Assembly (NCBI GenBank): GCA_001898235.1
Contig: MKTN01000071.1
Span: 1-64,000, forward strand
Source of the DNA: Gammaproteobacteria bacterium 39-13
GTDB lineage: Bacteria; Pseudomonadota; Gammaproteobacteria; Berkiellales; Berkiellaceae
Reading direction: 5' to 3'
DNA length: 64,000 bases
Shown: piece after piece, positions 34,869-46,829 of the stretch
How the letters are laid out: every line of letters begins with the position of its first letter
Position numbering within the stretch: the stretch's first letter is position 1
Notes under the pieces: generated by a model
Told to the model about the DNA's origin: nothing
The model's database searches: none
What the model saw: only the letters and a program-made list of their open reading frames with translations
Position numbers and translations under genes: made by a program

Positions 34869-36142
34869 CGGCGAAAAACGTTCAACCCAGAAAAGTCAGC
34901 TTTTGAATGCTCTGCAATTCTGAGTAGCTGATTATATTTAGCTGTTCTATCAGATCGAGCGGGGGCTCCAGTCTTAATTTGCCCAACATTTAATCCAACC
35001 GCTAAATCTGCAATGAAAGTATCTTCTGTTTCACCTGAACGATGAGAAACAATAGTGTTGTAATTTGAGCTTTTAGCTAAATTAATCGCTTCTATGGTTT
35101 CACTCAATGTGCCTATTTGGTTTAATTTAATTAAAATTGCATTTGCAACTTTAGCGGAGATCCCTTCTTTGAAAATCTTTGTGTTGGTTACAAAAAGATC
35201 ATCACCCACTAATTGCACTTTATCGCCAAGTTTTTGTGTTAATAAAGCCCAACCTTGCCAATCGTTTTCATCCATCCCATCTTCAATTGAAATAATAGGA
35301 TAATTTTTTGCCCAAGAAGCCAGTTCATCAACAAACTGCTCTGAAGTAAGTGATTTATTTTCTGAAGAAAGATAATATTTACCTTCCTTGTACAATTCAC
35401 TGGCTGCAACATCTAATCCTAAAAATACATCCTTACCGCAAGTCAACCCAACATCTTGAATAGCTTGCATGATCATATCTAATGCTGCTTTATTCGAAGG
35501 TAAATCTGGAGCAAAACCGCCTTCATCTCCCACATTTGTATTGAGACCTTTTTTCTTCAATACGGCTTTCAAGCTATGGTAAATTTCAACGCCAAAACGT
35601 AAAGCGTTAGCAAAACTATCAGCGCCACATGGGATCACCATAAATTCTTGCACGTCAACGCTATTATCCGCATGCGCTCCGCCATTAAGAATATTTAGCA
35701 TTGGAACAGGTAAAGAGAGTTCATTTCCTGTTAATGTACTTAAATAACGGTATAAAGGTTTTGTTTCACTTTTAGCTGCAGCGACAGCACAAGCTAAAGA
35801 GACAGCTAGAGTTGCGTTAGCACCCAAATTCTGCTTATGTTCAGTGCCATCTAAGCTGATTAACGTATCATCAATTTCTTTTTGCTTTAAAACACTTTTG
35901 CCTTTGAGCGCAGGGAAAATTTTGTGATTAATATTATCGACCGCTTTTAACACCCCCTTCCCTTGAAAGCGCTTAGGATCTTTATCACGCAATTCTAACG
36001 CTTCACGACTACCAGTAGAGGCCCCAGAAGGCACGCAAGCATGCGCTGTGATCCCAGATTCTAGCGTTATTTCTGCTTCTACTGTTGGAAAACCGCGAGA
36101 ATCCAATATTTCTCTTGCATGAATATTTTTTATGGTTGTCAT
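34853..36142 (-). CDS. eno: Enolase
   Basis: A 429-residue glycolytic enzyme interconverting 2-phosphoglycerate and phosphoenolpyruvate. Seen: [15 protein letters not shown] at the N-terminus, [15 protein letters not shown], the metal-binding [11 protein letters not shown] and VGDDLF region, and the C-terminal LIKLNQIGT and SHRSGETED. Start ATG 36142 follows AAGGA with a good gap; a TTG five codons upstream is in frame but less likely. It heads the ftsB-ispD-ispF-surE series. Confidence 0.97.
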   Translation of the reverse strand: MTTIKNIHAREILDSRGFPTVEAEITLESGITAHACVPSGASTGSREALELRDKDPKRFQGKGVLKAVDNINHKIFPALKGKSVLKQKEIDDTLISLDGTEHKQNLGANATLAVSLACAVAAAKSETKPLYRYLSTLTGNELSLPVPMLNILNGGAHADNSVDVQEFMVIPCGADSFANALRFGVEIYHSLKAVLKKKGLNTNVGDEGGFAPDLPSNKAALDMIMQAIQDVGLTCGKDVFLGLDVAASELYKEGKYYLSSENKSLTSEQFVDELASWAKNYPIISIEDGMDENDWQGWALLTQKLGDKVQLVGDDLFVTNTKIFKEGISAKVANAILIKLNQIGTLSETIEAINLAKSSNYNTIVSHRSGETEDTFIADLAVGLNVGQIKTGAPARSDRTAKYNQLLRIAEHSKADFSGLNVFRRWEIK

Positions 36143-36207
36143 TTTTGATCCTTTCAATATATTCCTAGTTCATCTGCCTCCCGTCCGCGAGAGAAGGGAA
36201 ATGAAAC

Positions 36208-37041
36208 TTATACTTTTTCTTCTAACAAAACGCTCTTTTTAACTGTTTTATCTAGTTCTTTTAACGTCACTAATAAATCTTCCATCAAAGCAAGCGGCCA
36301 AGCATTTGGACCATCGCTTAATGCCTTAGCAGGATCAGGGTGGGTTTCCATAAAAACACCAGCGACCCCTGCCGCAACAGCAGCACGTGCTAAGACAGGA
36401 ACAAATTCTCGTTGCCCACCAGAAGCGTGTCCTTGCCCACCGGGTAATTGCACGGAGTGTGTTGCATCAAAAACAACAGGACAATTGGTTTGGCGCATAA
36501 TCGCAAGTGAACGCATATCAGAAACTAAATTGTTATAACCAAAAGAAGCACCACGTTCACATACCATAATGGCTTCATTTCCCGTCGCTTTAGCCTTAGC
36601 AACAACATGCTGCATATCCCATGGCGCTAAAAATTGCCCCTTTTTAATATTGACGGGCAACCCAGTTTTCGCAACATTTTGAATGAAATTAGTTTGTCGA
36701 CACAAAAATGCTGGTGTTTGCAATACATCCACCACAGCGCTTACTTCATTAAGAGGCGTATCTTCATGCACATCAGTTAAAACGGGCACTTTTATATCTT
36801 GTTTTACACGCTCTAAGATTTTTAAACCCGCTTCCATTCCTAAGCCTCTAAAGCTCTGCAAAGATGAACGGTTAGCTTTATCAAAGGAAGATTTAAAAAT
36901 AAAAGGAATTTGCAGTTTCTCGGTGATCTCTTTTAGGATCCCAGCTGTTTCTAAAATTAAGCCTTCACTTTCTATGACACAAGGGCCAGCAATAAGAAAA
37001 AAAGGCTCTGTAATATCAACATTAAAATGACATAATTTCAC
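36208..37041 (-). CDS. kdsA: 3-deoxy-8-phosphooctulonate synthase
   Basis: A 277-residue enzyme condensing arabinose 5-phosphate and phosphoenolpyruvate, the first step towards Kdo for lipopolysaccharide. Motifs: [10 protein letters not shown] at the N-terminus, [20 protein letters not shown] and [17 protein letters not shown], then [10 protein letters not shown]. It lies between pyrG (12 bases upstream) and eno, the usual order. It implies a Kdo-containing LPS. Confidence 0.97.
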   Translation of the reverse strand: MKLCHFNVDITEPFFLIAGPCVIESEGLILETAGILKEITEKLQIPFIFKSSFDKANRSSLQSFRGLGMEAGLKILERVKQDIKVPVLTDVHEDTPLNEVSAVVDVLQTPAFLCRQTNFIQNVAKTGLPVNIKKGQFLAPWDMQHVVAKAKATGNEAIMVCERGASFGYNNLVSDMRSLAIMRQTNCPVVFDATHSVQLPGGQGHASGGQREFVPVLARAAVAAGVAGVFMETHPDPAKALSDGPNAWPLALMEDLLVTLKELDKTVKKSVLLEEKV

Positions 37042-37053
37042 GATACTTAACTC

Positions 37054-40144
<3,091 letters not shown>

Positions 40145-40153
40145 GGTATAGCG

Positions 40154-41104
40154 TTAGGTTTCTCCTAACGCCATCCAACGTTTATAACGCAAATCGACTA
40201 AGCGATCATTGGGAATGCTTTTAACAAGCTGAAGATTATTCACCAAATGTGTTTTAAGCATGCTTGCCATGCGTTCCACATCACGATGAGCACCGCCTAA
40301 TGGCTCAGGAATGATGCCATCAATAAGCCCCAACGCAAGTAATCTTTCAGCTGTAATTCCCATAATTTCTGCAGCTTCGGGCGCTTTTTCAGCACTTTTA
40401 AACAAAATGGTTGCACACCCCTCCGGAGAGATAGTCGCATAATAGCTATATTGCAGCATCAATACTCTATCACCAACACCTATCCCCAACGCACCACCTG
40501 AACAGCCTTCCCCAATAACCACTGCAATAATGGGGGCTTTTAGCTTCGCCATATCAAAAAGATTACGCGCAATCGCTTCACTTTGGCCGCGCGCTTCTGC
40601 TTCAATCCCAGGATAGGCGCCAGGGGTATCGATAAACGTGATAACAGGCAAAGAAAATTTTTCAGCCATTTCCATCAATCGTTTTGCACGACGATAACCT
40701 TCTGGATGCAGCATACCAAAGTTACGATAAATTTTTTCTTTGGTATCACGTCCTTTTTGTTGGCCTATAACCATCACGGGCTCCCCTTCAAGGCGAGCAA
40801 TGCCGGCGACCAAGGCATGATCATCCGCAAAAGTGCGATCACCATGCAATTCATCAAAATCGCTGAAGATCCTGGATATATAATCCAGAGAGTAAGGTCT
40901 TAACGGATGGCGAGCCAATTGAGTTATTTGCCAAGCTGACAAATTACGAAACACGCTTGCTGTCAATTCACGGCTTTTGGCTTGCAATCGTGTGATCTCT
41001 TCGCCGATGTTAATTTCACTATCTGAACCAACCAATCTCAGCGCCTCTATCTTTGCATCAAGCTCTGCGATAGGCTGTTCAAAATCAAGATAATTCGGAT
41101 TCAT
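40154..41104 (-). CDS. accA: Acetyl-CoA carboxylase carboxyltransferase subunit alpha
   Basis: A 316-residue subunit of the carboxyltransferase half of acetyl-CoA carboxylase, the first step of fatty acid synthesis. The N-terminus [19 protein letters not shown] is the family's own, so ATG 41104 is the start despite an open frame to 41203; AGGAT lies upstream. Conserved blocks [36 protein letters not shown] and the [11 protein letters not shown] oxyanion region are intact. Confidence 0.97.
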   Translation of the reverse strand: MNPNYLDFEQPIAELDAKIEALRLVGSDSEINIGEEITRLQAKSRELTASVFRNLSAWQITQLARHPLRPYSLDYISRIFSDFDELHGDRTFADDHALVAGIARLEGEPVMVIGQQKGRDTKEKIYRNFGMLHPEGYRRAKRLMEMAEKFSLPVITFIDTPGAYPGIEAEARGQSEAIARNLFDMAKLKAPIIAVVIGEGCSGGALGIGVGDRVLMLQYSYYATISPEGCATILFKSAEKAPEAAEIMGITAERLLALGLIDGIIPEPLGGAHRDVERMASMLKTHLVNNLQLVKSIPNDRLVDLRYKRWMALGET

Positions 41105-41381
41105 TATTTTTATCCTGCATAAGTTACCCTTTTCATGCCCGCTGCCTGTATTCGTATTAATACAGATATACAGCTTAAAAATGCTGTTATTGTTGCAGCA
41201 CAAAAGGGAAAAAATTAATTTCTAAGCAAGAATTCTTTCAAGGCAAAAGGGTAATTATAGCATTCTGGCAGCAGTCCAACCAATATATTGCACTATTTTG
41301 AAAAAATTTTATTAATCCCTTGTAATTACGCAACAATATTGTCATATTCTTTTAATGAATACGGAAGAGTTTTGATAAGAC

Positions 41382-41399
41382 TTTCTGTTCTTACAGAAA
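41382..41399. promoter_or_regulatory. Palindrome in the bufferin precursor leader
   Basis: TTTCTGT/ACAGAAA arms separated by four bases, 64 bases before ATG 41463 and followed by ATTTT. It could be an operator for a metal-responsive regulator or a leader hairpin. No regulator gene is adjacent. Confidence 0.35.
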
Positions 41400-41462
41400 A
41401 TTTTATCACTCACCGCGTTCAGGTTTAGTTCTAACTAATACACCATTCAGGAGTGTTTCTAG

Positions 41463-41717
41463 ATGAAACGGACGTCCAAAACAGCTCTAGCTCTTGCTGC
41501 TGCAGCAGCCGCACTCTTTGCAACAGGTTGTTCTACAATGTGCGGAGAATCACACGAAGCTTTAGTTAAATGCGCGGGTTCAAACGCGTGCAAAGGCTCT
41601 AGCGAATGTGCTACCCCAGACAACTCTTGCAAAGGCCGTAACGGCTGCAAAGGTAATGGCTGGTCATACATGACTAGAAGTGAATGTGTAGGCACCGGTG
41701 GTACAGTCGTTGACTAA
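41463..41717 (+). CDS. bufA: Bufferin-type RiPP precursor peptide (BufA2-like)
   Basis: An 84-residue peptide with an N-terminal Sec-type signal (Ala-rich core, ending near ATGC at 20-23) and a Cys-rich core. Eight Cys occur, at 23, 27, 37, 43, 49, 56, 62 and 75. The core repeats the unit C-K/A-G-x-N-x-CKG (SNACKGSSEC, then NSCKGRNGCKGNGW) and ends near GTGGTVV, a pattern of BufA2-class copper-binding bufferins. The adjacent MNIO and DUF2063 genes are the known modifying pair. AGGAGTG seven bases upstream is a strong ribosome site. Copper sequestration is inferred from family knowledge, and thiooxazole-type Cys modification is expected but not shown. Because Cys23 also resembles a weak lipobox, lipidation is an alternative. 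Confidence 0.8.
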   Translation: MKRTSKTALALAAAAAALFATGCSTMCGESHEALVKCAGSNACKGSSECATPDNSCKGRNGCKGNGWSYMTRSECVGTGGTVVD

Positions 41718-41731
41718 TACCCCCTTTGCCA

Positions 41732-41765
41732 AATGAGGCAGCAAACTTATGTTTGTTGCCTCATT
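41732..41765 (+). terminator. Terminator between bufA and bufB
   Basis: A 15-base arm AATGAGGCAGCAAAC pairs with GTTTGTTGCCTCATT (one mismatch) across a four-base loop and is followed by TTA. This would allow excess precursor over enzyme by partial read-through. Confidence 0.8.
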
Positions 41766-42057
41766 TTACCCTCCTCATGATATCAATATACCAACGGCAG
41801 TTGGGTTCAAAAATTCAACCAAATGAGCATACATATTCGAACCAGTTTTAATTTGGGCGAGACGCCAAACGAACGAATCCTCGTGCACGTTTGCAATGGC
41901 TCAAAGCTGGATTAAGAGCGGATCCCAGGCGCGTACGGCTTTTGGTACAAAACTGGGGTGAAAGAGTAATGGCAACAACCTACCTTCGCTGAAAAGCTAC
42001 GACAAGGCCTATACAGCCGCGCCAAAGCATTAAGCGTAGATGGGAGCATAATTCAGT
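41766..42057 (+). other. GC-richer spacer between precursor and MNIO genes
   Basis: No complete gene. From about 41860 to 42040 the composition rises in GC and one plus-strand frame reads RTNPRARLQWLKAGLRADPR before stopping, which looks like a decayed coding fragment of foreign origin; I do not recognise its parent. The end carries the ribosome site of bufB. Confidence 0.4.
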
Positions 42058-42924
42058 ATGGAAGAATATATGAGAAGTATTACAAAGGATCTCCCCTATC
42101 TCGGCTTTGGGCTCGGCCTAAGAACAGATCATTATCAAGACATCATTGAGCAGCAACCGGCTATTGATTGGTTTGAAATTATTACTGAAAACTATTTAGT
42201 GCCTGGCGGAAAACCGCTTTATTACCTGGATAAAATTAGAGAACATTATCCCATTGTGATGCATGGGGTTTCTATGTCGCTTGGCAGCACAGATTCTCTC
42301 GACTTGGACTATTTAGCGCAAGTAAAAGCGCTTGCAGACAGAATTAATGCGAAATGGCTTTCTGATCATCTTTGCTGGACAGGGGTGCATCAAAAAAATA
42401 TGCATGATTTACTACCCCTTCCCTATACAGAAGAAGCACTCAAGCATGTTGTAAGCAAAATCAAACAAGCACAAGATTTTCTTGGGCGGCAAATGTTGAT
42501 TGAAAACGTTTCAAGCTATTTAACCTATTCCAGTTCAGCAATGACAGAATGGGATTTTTTAAGAGAAGTCGCAGAACAAGCAGATTGCTTGATATTATTA
42601 GACATTAATAATATCTATGTCAGCTCATTTAACCATGGATTTGATCCTAAAGATTATCTTGCCGGGATCCCTGCGCATCGCGTTCAACAATTCCATTTAG
42701 CAGGACATACCAATAATGGCGATCATATTATCGATACCCACGATCATCCCGTCATTGATCCTGTGTGGCATCTATACGCAGAAGCATTAAATCGTTTTGG
42801 TAAAGTCTCGACTATGATTGAGCGAGACGATCATATTCCTGCTCTCTCAGTTCTACTTGAGGAGCTCGAACAAGCAAAACATATCGCCCGTGATGTTTAC
42901 TCCCTTGAAGGAGAAAAAGCATGA
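42058..42924 (+). CDS. bufB: MNIO-family (DUF692) multinuclear iron oxidase
   Basis: A 288-residue TIM-barrel protein of the DUF692/MNIO family, the enzymes that oxidise Cys or other residues of RiPPs (MbnB, TglH, ChrH, BufB). Metal-site motifs are seen in order: [61 protein letters not shown] and ERDDHIP. Its N-terminus [11 protein letters not shown] is typical. Starts at ATG 42058 or, with GGAAG close by, ATG 42070. The next gene, DUF2063, overlaps by four bases and is its usual partner. The substrate is inferred to be the 41463 peptide. Confidence 0.92.
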   Translation: MEEYMRSITKDLPYLGFGLGLRTDHYQDIIEQQPAIDWFEIITENYLVPGGKPLYYLDKIREHYPIVMHGVSMSLGSTDSLDLDYLAQVKALADRINAKWLSDHLCWTGVHQKNMHDLLPLPYTEEALKHVVSKIKQAQDFLGRQMLIENVSSYLTYSSSAMTEWDFLREVAEQADCLILLDINNIYVSSFNHGFDPKDYLAGIPAHRVQQFHLAGHTNNGDHIIDTHDHPVIDPVWHLYAEALNRFGKVSTMIERDDHIPALSVLLEELEQAKHIARDVYSLEGEKA

Positions 42925-43700
42925 TGTTAGGACATCTTCAATCTAGTTTCCAAGAATACCTCATGCATGGCACGATAAAAACCATGCTTCCTCAAGTTGC
43001 GCCTGATGAACGCTTTAGCGCTGAAAAAAGATTAAAAGTGTATTTTGATTCCTATCGGATCAGACTGATGGAAATATTGAAGCTGGATTTTCCTAAAACA
43101 CACACTTTATTGGGCGATGAAAATTTCGAAAATGCCTTTCATGCTTATCTTACCCAGCACACCTCAACACATTTTTCAGTAAGATATTTTGGGCAGCATT
43201 TCAGCCAATTTCTTGCAACAAATGCACCTTATAAAGATTACCCGGTTTTTAAGGAAATGGCGCAATTTGAGTGGGCTGTAGCCTATACAATTGATGCCAA
43301 AGATGCTCCGCTTATCAACACAGAAATACTCTCTTCTCTTTCAGGTGAAGAATGGCAAACCCTCAGCTTTTGCTTTCATCCCAGTGTCACAAGCTGTGTT
43401 TTTGCGTGGGATACGCCTCAATTATGGCAGCATATCGATAATGAAGAGCCTGCACGGCCTCCTGTGCTACAAGAAGCGCCCATACGCTGGCTACTTTGGC
43501 GCAAAGGCCAAAGAAGCCTATTTCGTTCTTGCACAGTTGCTGAAGAGAAAATGTTCGAATCAATTTTGAATAAGGACAATTTTGCTCAAATTTGCGAAAA
43601 TCTCTTAGACACCGTGCCAGAGGAGGAAATTCCTCTCACCTGCGCCCAAACGCTTTTTAAGTGGGTTAGCGAAGATATGATATCCTCTATCTCTTCTTGA
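42921..43700 (+). CDS. bufC: DUF2063 (HvfC/BufC-like) partner of the MNIO enzyme
   Basis: A 259-residue protein of the DUF2063 N-terminal type ([45 protein letters not shown]), with a C-terminal accessory domain. In bufferin and related clusters it helps the MNIO enzyme bind the precursor. It starts inside the bufB stop (ATGA), showing translational coupling. No DoxX-type bufD follows; the next gene is an unrelated desaturase. Terminator-like hairpin downstream. Confidence 0.9.
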   Translation: MMLGHLQSSFQEYLMHGTIKTMLPQVAPDERFSAEKRLKVYFDSYRIRLMEILKLDFPKTHTLLGDENFENAFHAYLTQHTSTHFSVRYFGQHFSQFLATNAPYKDYPVFKEMAQFEWAVAYTIDAKDAPLINTEILSSLSGEEWQTLSFCFHPSVTSCVFAWDTPQLWQHIDNEEPARPPVLQEAPIRWLLWRKGQRSLFRSCTVAEEKMFESILNKDNFAQICENLLDTVPEEEIPLTCAQTLFKWVSEDMISSISS

Positions 43701-43755
43701 TGGGATATGTTAGTTGCTAACTATTCTTAAATGAGCTCATTGTTCGCATTCTAAG

Positions 43756-43785
43756 GCCCTATCTAGGTTAAAAACCAAATAGGGC
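43756..43785 (+). terminator. Terminator-like hairpin after bufC
   Basis: GCCCTAT/ATAGGGC outer arms with an inner GGTT/AACC stem, 55 bases past the stop of the DUF2063 gene. The T-run is weak. Confidence 0.45.
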
Positions 43786-43916
43786 AGCTATCTACCTTAT
43801 GTGTCTCTCATCTAATAGACATTCAAGCCGACCAATTTTAAAATAAACATGTCAAATGCTGGGCATTACCTTATAATGCACCATTTTAATGTAACAACTG
43901 AGTACCTAAACGCTAC

Positions 43917-44861
43917 ATGAGCTTAATCAAGAAATTTTATTATCCTCTCGGCAAACTACCAAGCTTAATTTTAAGGTGGTTTGATAACAATTTAACGCCC
44001 GTACATACAGGCCCCAATAAAATTGATTGGGCGAGGATCCTCCCTTTCATTGCTATTCACCTCGCATGCTTTGGGGTGTTTTTTGTCGGTTATAGCGGTT
44101 TTGCGCTTGGCTTTGCTATCTTCCTTTATGCGTTGAGAGTTTTTGCTATTACAGGGTTTTACCATCGTTATTTTTCTCATAAAACCTTTAAAGCCAATCG
44201 GTTTTGGCAATTTATCTTTGCTGTCATTGGTTTAACTGCCGTTCAAAGAGGCCCCTTGTGGTGGGCTGCTCATCATCGTGATCATCATCTCTTTTCTGAT
44301 CAAGAACCTGATGCGCACTCTCCTGTTCAACATGGGTTCATTTGGAGTCATTTAGGATGGTTTTTATCGAAAAAATATTTCCATTATGACGCTAAACGGA
44401 TCCAAGATTTTCTGCGTTTTCCAGAATTACGTTTTATAGATAGATTTGATGTTATCGTTCCCATTTTATTTGCTGTGGGCACATATGGTTTAGGCGAATA
44501 CTTGAATCATTATCACCCAGCATTAAACACCAATGGATTACAACTTCTGGTTTGGGGATTTTGTCTTTCAACCGTTTGCGTCTTCCATGCAACCTTTACC
44601 ATTAATTCTTTATCACATTGTTTCGGCTCAAAACCGCATAAGACATCGGATAATAGCAGAAACAATTTTTTCTTAGCCTTGCTTAGCTTTGGCGAAGGAT
44701 GGCATAACAACCATCATTTCTATCCTGCCTGTGCAAGACAAGGCTTTAAGTGGTGGCAAATTGATATCACCTATTACTTGTTATTGGGCTTGGAAAAAAT
44801 AAAAGTTATTAAAGAATTACGCCAACCACCCAAATCTATTCTTAACGGCGCCCCACATTAA
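43917..44861 (+). CDS. Acyl-CoA/acyl-lipid delta-9-type fatty acid desaturase
   Basis: A 314-residue integral membrane di-iron enzyme of the stearoyl-CoA desaturase type. Three histidine boxes are seen: HRYFSHKTF (about 83), WAAHHRDHH (about 119) and EGWHNNHHFYP (about 261), with membrane helices at about 45-70, 85-110 and 175-215. It introduces a double bond into saturated acyl chains, adjusting membrane fluidity. It is alone, followed by a strong inverted repeat. Confidence 0.93.
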   Translation: MSLIKKFYYPLGKLPSLILRWFDNNLTPVHTGPNKIDWARILPFIAIHLACFGVFFVGYSGFALGFAIFLYALRVFAITGFYHRYFSHKTFKANRFWQFIFAVIGLTAVQRGPLWWAAHHRDHHLFSDQEPDAHSPVQHGFIWSHLGWFLSKKYFHYDAKRIQDFLRFPELRFIDRFDVIVPILFAVGTYGLGEYLNHYHPALNTNGLQLLVWGFCLSTVCVFHATFTINSLSHCFGSKPHKTSDNSRNNFFLALLSFGEGWHNNHHFYPACARQGFKWWQIDITYYLLLGLEKIKVIKELRQPPKSILNGAPH

Positions 44862-44872
44862 AAACTCTACCG

Positions 44873-44899
44873 CGCTCTGCCCTTTTTTTGGGCAGAGCG
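44873..44899 (+). terminator. Inverted repeat after desaturase
   Basis: CGCTCTGCCC pairs perfectly with GGGCAGAGCG across a loop of seven T, 11 bases past the stop. No T-run follows the stem, so it may be an mRNA-end stabiliser. Confidence 0.5.
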
Positions 44900-45001
44900 A
44901 CAACCTTCGCAGATTATTCTTCAGCTTTGTTTGCTTGATATTTGAGAATAATTCTTTATAATGCATCTCTTTGTTAACTTTCTCACAAAGAGGTTCTTTT
45001 A

Positions 45002-45583
45002 GTGCGTTTTCAGTTTGTCCTTACTCCTCAAAATCAACAACTACTCACTTCTGCAAAAGCGGAAAATCAGCGATTGCTTATATTAGCTCAAAAGCAATAT
45101 ACAGATGCGACAACTATATTCGATCAAACAGAAGCAGTTTTACAATCGCTCGCGGGACTCGTGGATGACGAAGAGCTTCCTATAGAAAGCTGGAAGTCAG
45201 CAAAGAGCGAATATGAACAAGCACGTAAAGAGGTTGAGGGGTTTCAGTTTGTTGAACAATGGCTGCGAGAATTTGAGCAATTTTCTCAACGCACCTATTC
45301 AACACAAGAATATACTTGGTTAGCACAAAACTTACAGCGGCGCTTTCCAGAGCTAGATAAAGTAATACAAGCGATAACCATTGTCGATCCTACTCCTGAT
45401 GTCACACCTAAAAATTACGGTGCGACTCCTAAAGAACCTTTTGGGACGCTTTTCTTGAAGCACTATTACTTAAAATCACAAATGGAAAAAGCATCGAAAA
45501 ATAATAACAACAAAAATAAAGAAAATGATCCTAGCTTAGATCCCAATAAAATAAATAATCAAAAGAGGAAAATAACTTTTTAA
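45002..45583 (+). CDS. Hypothetical helical protein
   Basis: A 193-residue protein starting with GTG (AGAGG eight bases upstream). Residues 1-130 are predicted mostly helical, with heptad-like stretches (QNQQLLTSAKAENQRLLILAQ, then QLLREFEQFSQR-like). The tail is Asn/Lys-rich low complexity (KASKNNNNKNKEN) ending in basic KRKITF. No membrane segment or known domain. It converges with the next gene, stops seven bases apart. An effector role is possible by style but not supported by a motif. Confidence 0.55.
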   Translation: MRFQFVLTPQNQQLLTSAKAENQRLLILAQKQYTDATTIFDQTEAVLQSLAGLVDDEELPIESWKSAKSEYEQARKEVEGFQFVEQWLREFEQFSQRTYSTQEYTWLAQNLQRRFPELDKVIQAITIVDPTPDVTPKNYGATPKEPFGTLFLKHYYLKSQMEKASKNNNNKNKENDPSLDPNKINNQKRKITF

Positions 45584-45589
45584 AAGTTC

Positions 45590-46114
45590 TTAGCCTCGAC
45601 GGCCTCCTGATTTACGGATAGACGCTTTGCCTTTTTCTTCGGAAGGATTTTGTGTTTCAGTTTGCGCGCTCACAGTAGACTGAGGTTGTTTTTCTTCTAC
45701 CGGCTTTTTAACTACAATTTTTCCTTCCTTTTTATGCAAGTTGAATCCATTATTGGTTGCATAAAAAGGAAATTCTCCCTCTTCTTGCGGGATAAAGTAC
45801 CATTGTAATTTACTATTAGGATTCAATACCAAGGATTCCTGGGTAAGGCCAGAAGTGCCTTGTAGGTATTGCGTTGAGACCTTTTGACCAAATTTTCCGT
45901 AATATAATGAGACGGCCACAGGTTTATCGTTAGTGATAACGAGTATATAAGGTAAACCTATCTCAAATTGAAGTTCAGTCTGTGATATCACAGGCGCATC
46001 AACTGAGCCCTCTATCACAATATCAGTTAAATGAGGCAACGGTGCGTCAGCATAAGCTATATGCACCGAAAAATTTAGCAAAAAACACTGTAAAAGAAAA
46101 AATCCCTTTTTCAT
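45590..46114 (-). CDS. Exported cupredoxin-like protein lacking the copper Cys
   Basis: A 174-residue protein with a Sec signal peptide (about 1-22, cleavage after AYA). Residues 30-130 read as a cupredoxin-like beta barrel: the end FPFYATNNGFNLHKKEGKIVVKK matches the place where cupredoxins have C-x-x-x-x-H-x-x-x-M and a closing glycine strand, but the Cys is Ala and the Met is absent. It is probably a structural or degenerate cupredoxin. The tail is Gln/Glu/Thr-rich, ending GGRRG. It is encoded six bases after the next gene and likely co-transcribed. Confidence 0.65.
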   Translation of the reverse strand: MKKGFFLLQCFLLNFSVHIAYADAPLPHLTDIVIEGSVDAPVISQTELQFEIGLPYILVITNDKPVAVSLYYGKFGQKVSTQYLQGTSGLTQESLVLNPNSKLQWYFIPQEEGEFPFYATNNGFNLHKKEGKIVVKKPVEEKQPQSTVSAQTETQNPSEEKGKASIRKSGGRRG

Positions 46115-46120
46115 AAAACC

Positions 46121-46717
46121 TTATGATGTCGTCGCAGCTTTTTTTCTTGTTGTACGAGTCGTAGATGACGTAGTATGCGTAGGCAGCGTCTTACGGATAT
46201 CGTTTACTTCTTTTGTGGTTAAAGATCTAAAGCCAGACGAAGCACTGCTGTCTTTAACACTTATACGCTCAATTTTAATACCAGGCTCTAATTTTTCTAA
46301 CAAAGGTTTAATTTCTTCAATCTTGTCTACTTCCAATTCAAAAGACAGATCATATTCCTTATCATTCTTATCTCGCCAAGTATTATAGGATTTAACATAT
46401 TCATCGATACTTTCTTTTAACACTTGAAGCGATTGTGGTTCGCTTGAGACCAGAGAAAATCCCATACCACCATCAGATAAAGGAACCATCTTACAGCCAA
46501 CTAGTTTGTTTCCAATTTTCTTGGCAATGGTGATAGCTTTGCCGTGAGTAATCTTAGCCGCTTCCTCGTCAGTTATAAATCCTGCACCTTTGAATTTTGC
46601 TCTGATGCCATTGTATAGCGCAGTTTGCAGCAGCAATAACCGCTCAAGCTTTTCATTTTTATCTTTTTGAATTTTTGTTCGAACACCTGGATGATGAGTC
46701 GCACCGGAAGTGGCCAT
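46121..46717 (-). CDS. Hypothetical protein
   Basis: A 198-residue protein without signal peptide or membrane segment. The middle (about 20-150) alternates helices and strands, including ERLLLLQTALYNGIRAKFKG and LSFELEVDKIEEIKPLLEKL. The N- and C-terminal ends are Ser/Thr-rich and basic (TTSSTTRTTRKKAATTS), probably disordered. No family recognised. Upstream of the cupredoxin-like gene with six bases between, suggesting one transcript. Confidence 0.55.
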   Translation of the reverse strand: MATSGATHHPGVRTKIQKDKNEKLERLLLLQTALYNGIRAKFKGAGFITDEEAAKITHGKAITIAKKIGNKLVGCKMVPLSDGGMGFSLVSSEPQSLQVLKESIDEYVKSYNTWRDKNDKEYDLSFELEVDKIEEIKPLLEKLEPGIKIERISVKDSSASSGFRSLTTKEVNDIRKTLPTHTTSSTTRTTRKKAATTS

Positions 46718-46829
46718 ACGCTATACCTAATACATTACTTTTATCATCGAAAAAGTGTATAGAGCTAACTTACACAAGTCAAGTCATCTTTTCTGCCTAC
46801 CTGCCCGCTGGTCAAAAAAATATGTGTAA

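Noticed and set aside
36683-37030. 115-residue frame antisense to kdsA
   Set aside because: Shadow of the KdsA coding sequence; no ribosome site.
41463-41531. Lipoprotein signal in the bufferin precursor (ATGC at 20-23)
   Set aside because: The lipobox is weak (no Leu at -3) and the Cys belongs to a Cys-rich core; kept only as an alternative.
41828-41850. Sequence whose reverse complement resembles a tRNA T-loop (GGTTCGAAT)
   Set aside because: No acceptor or anticodon stem can be formed around it; coincidence.
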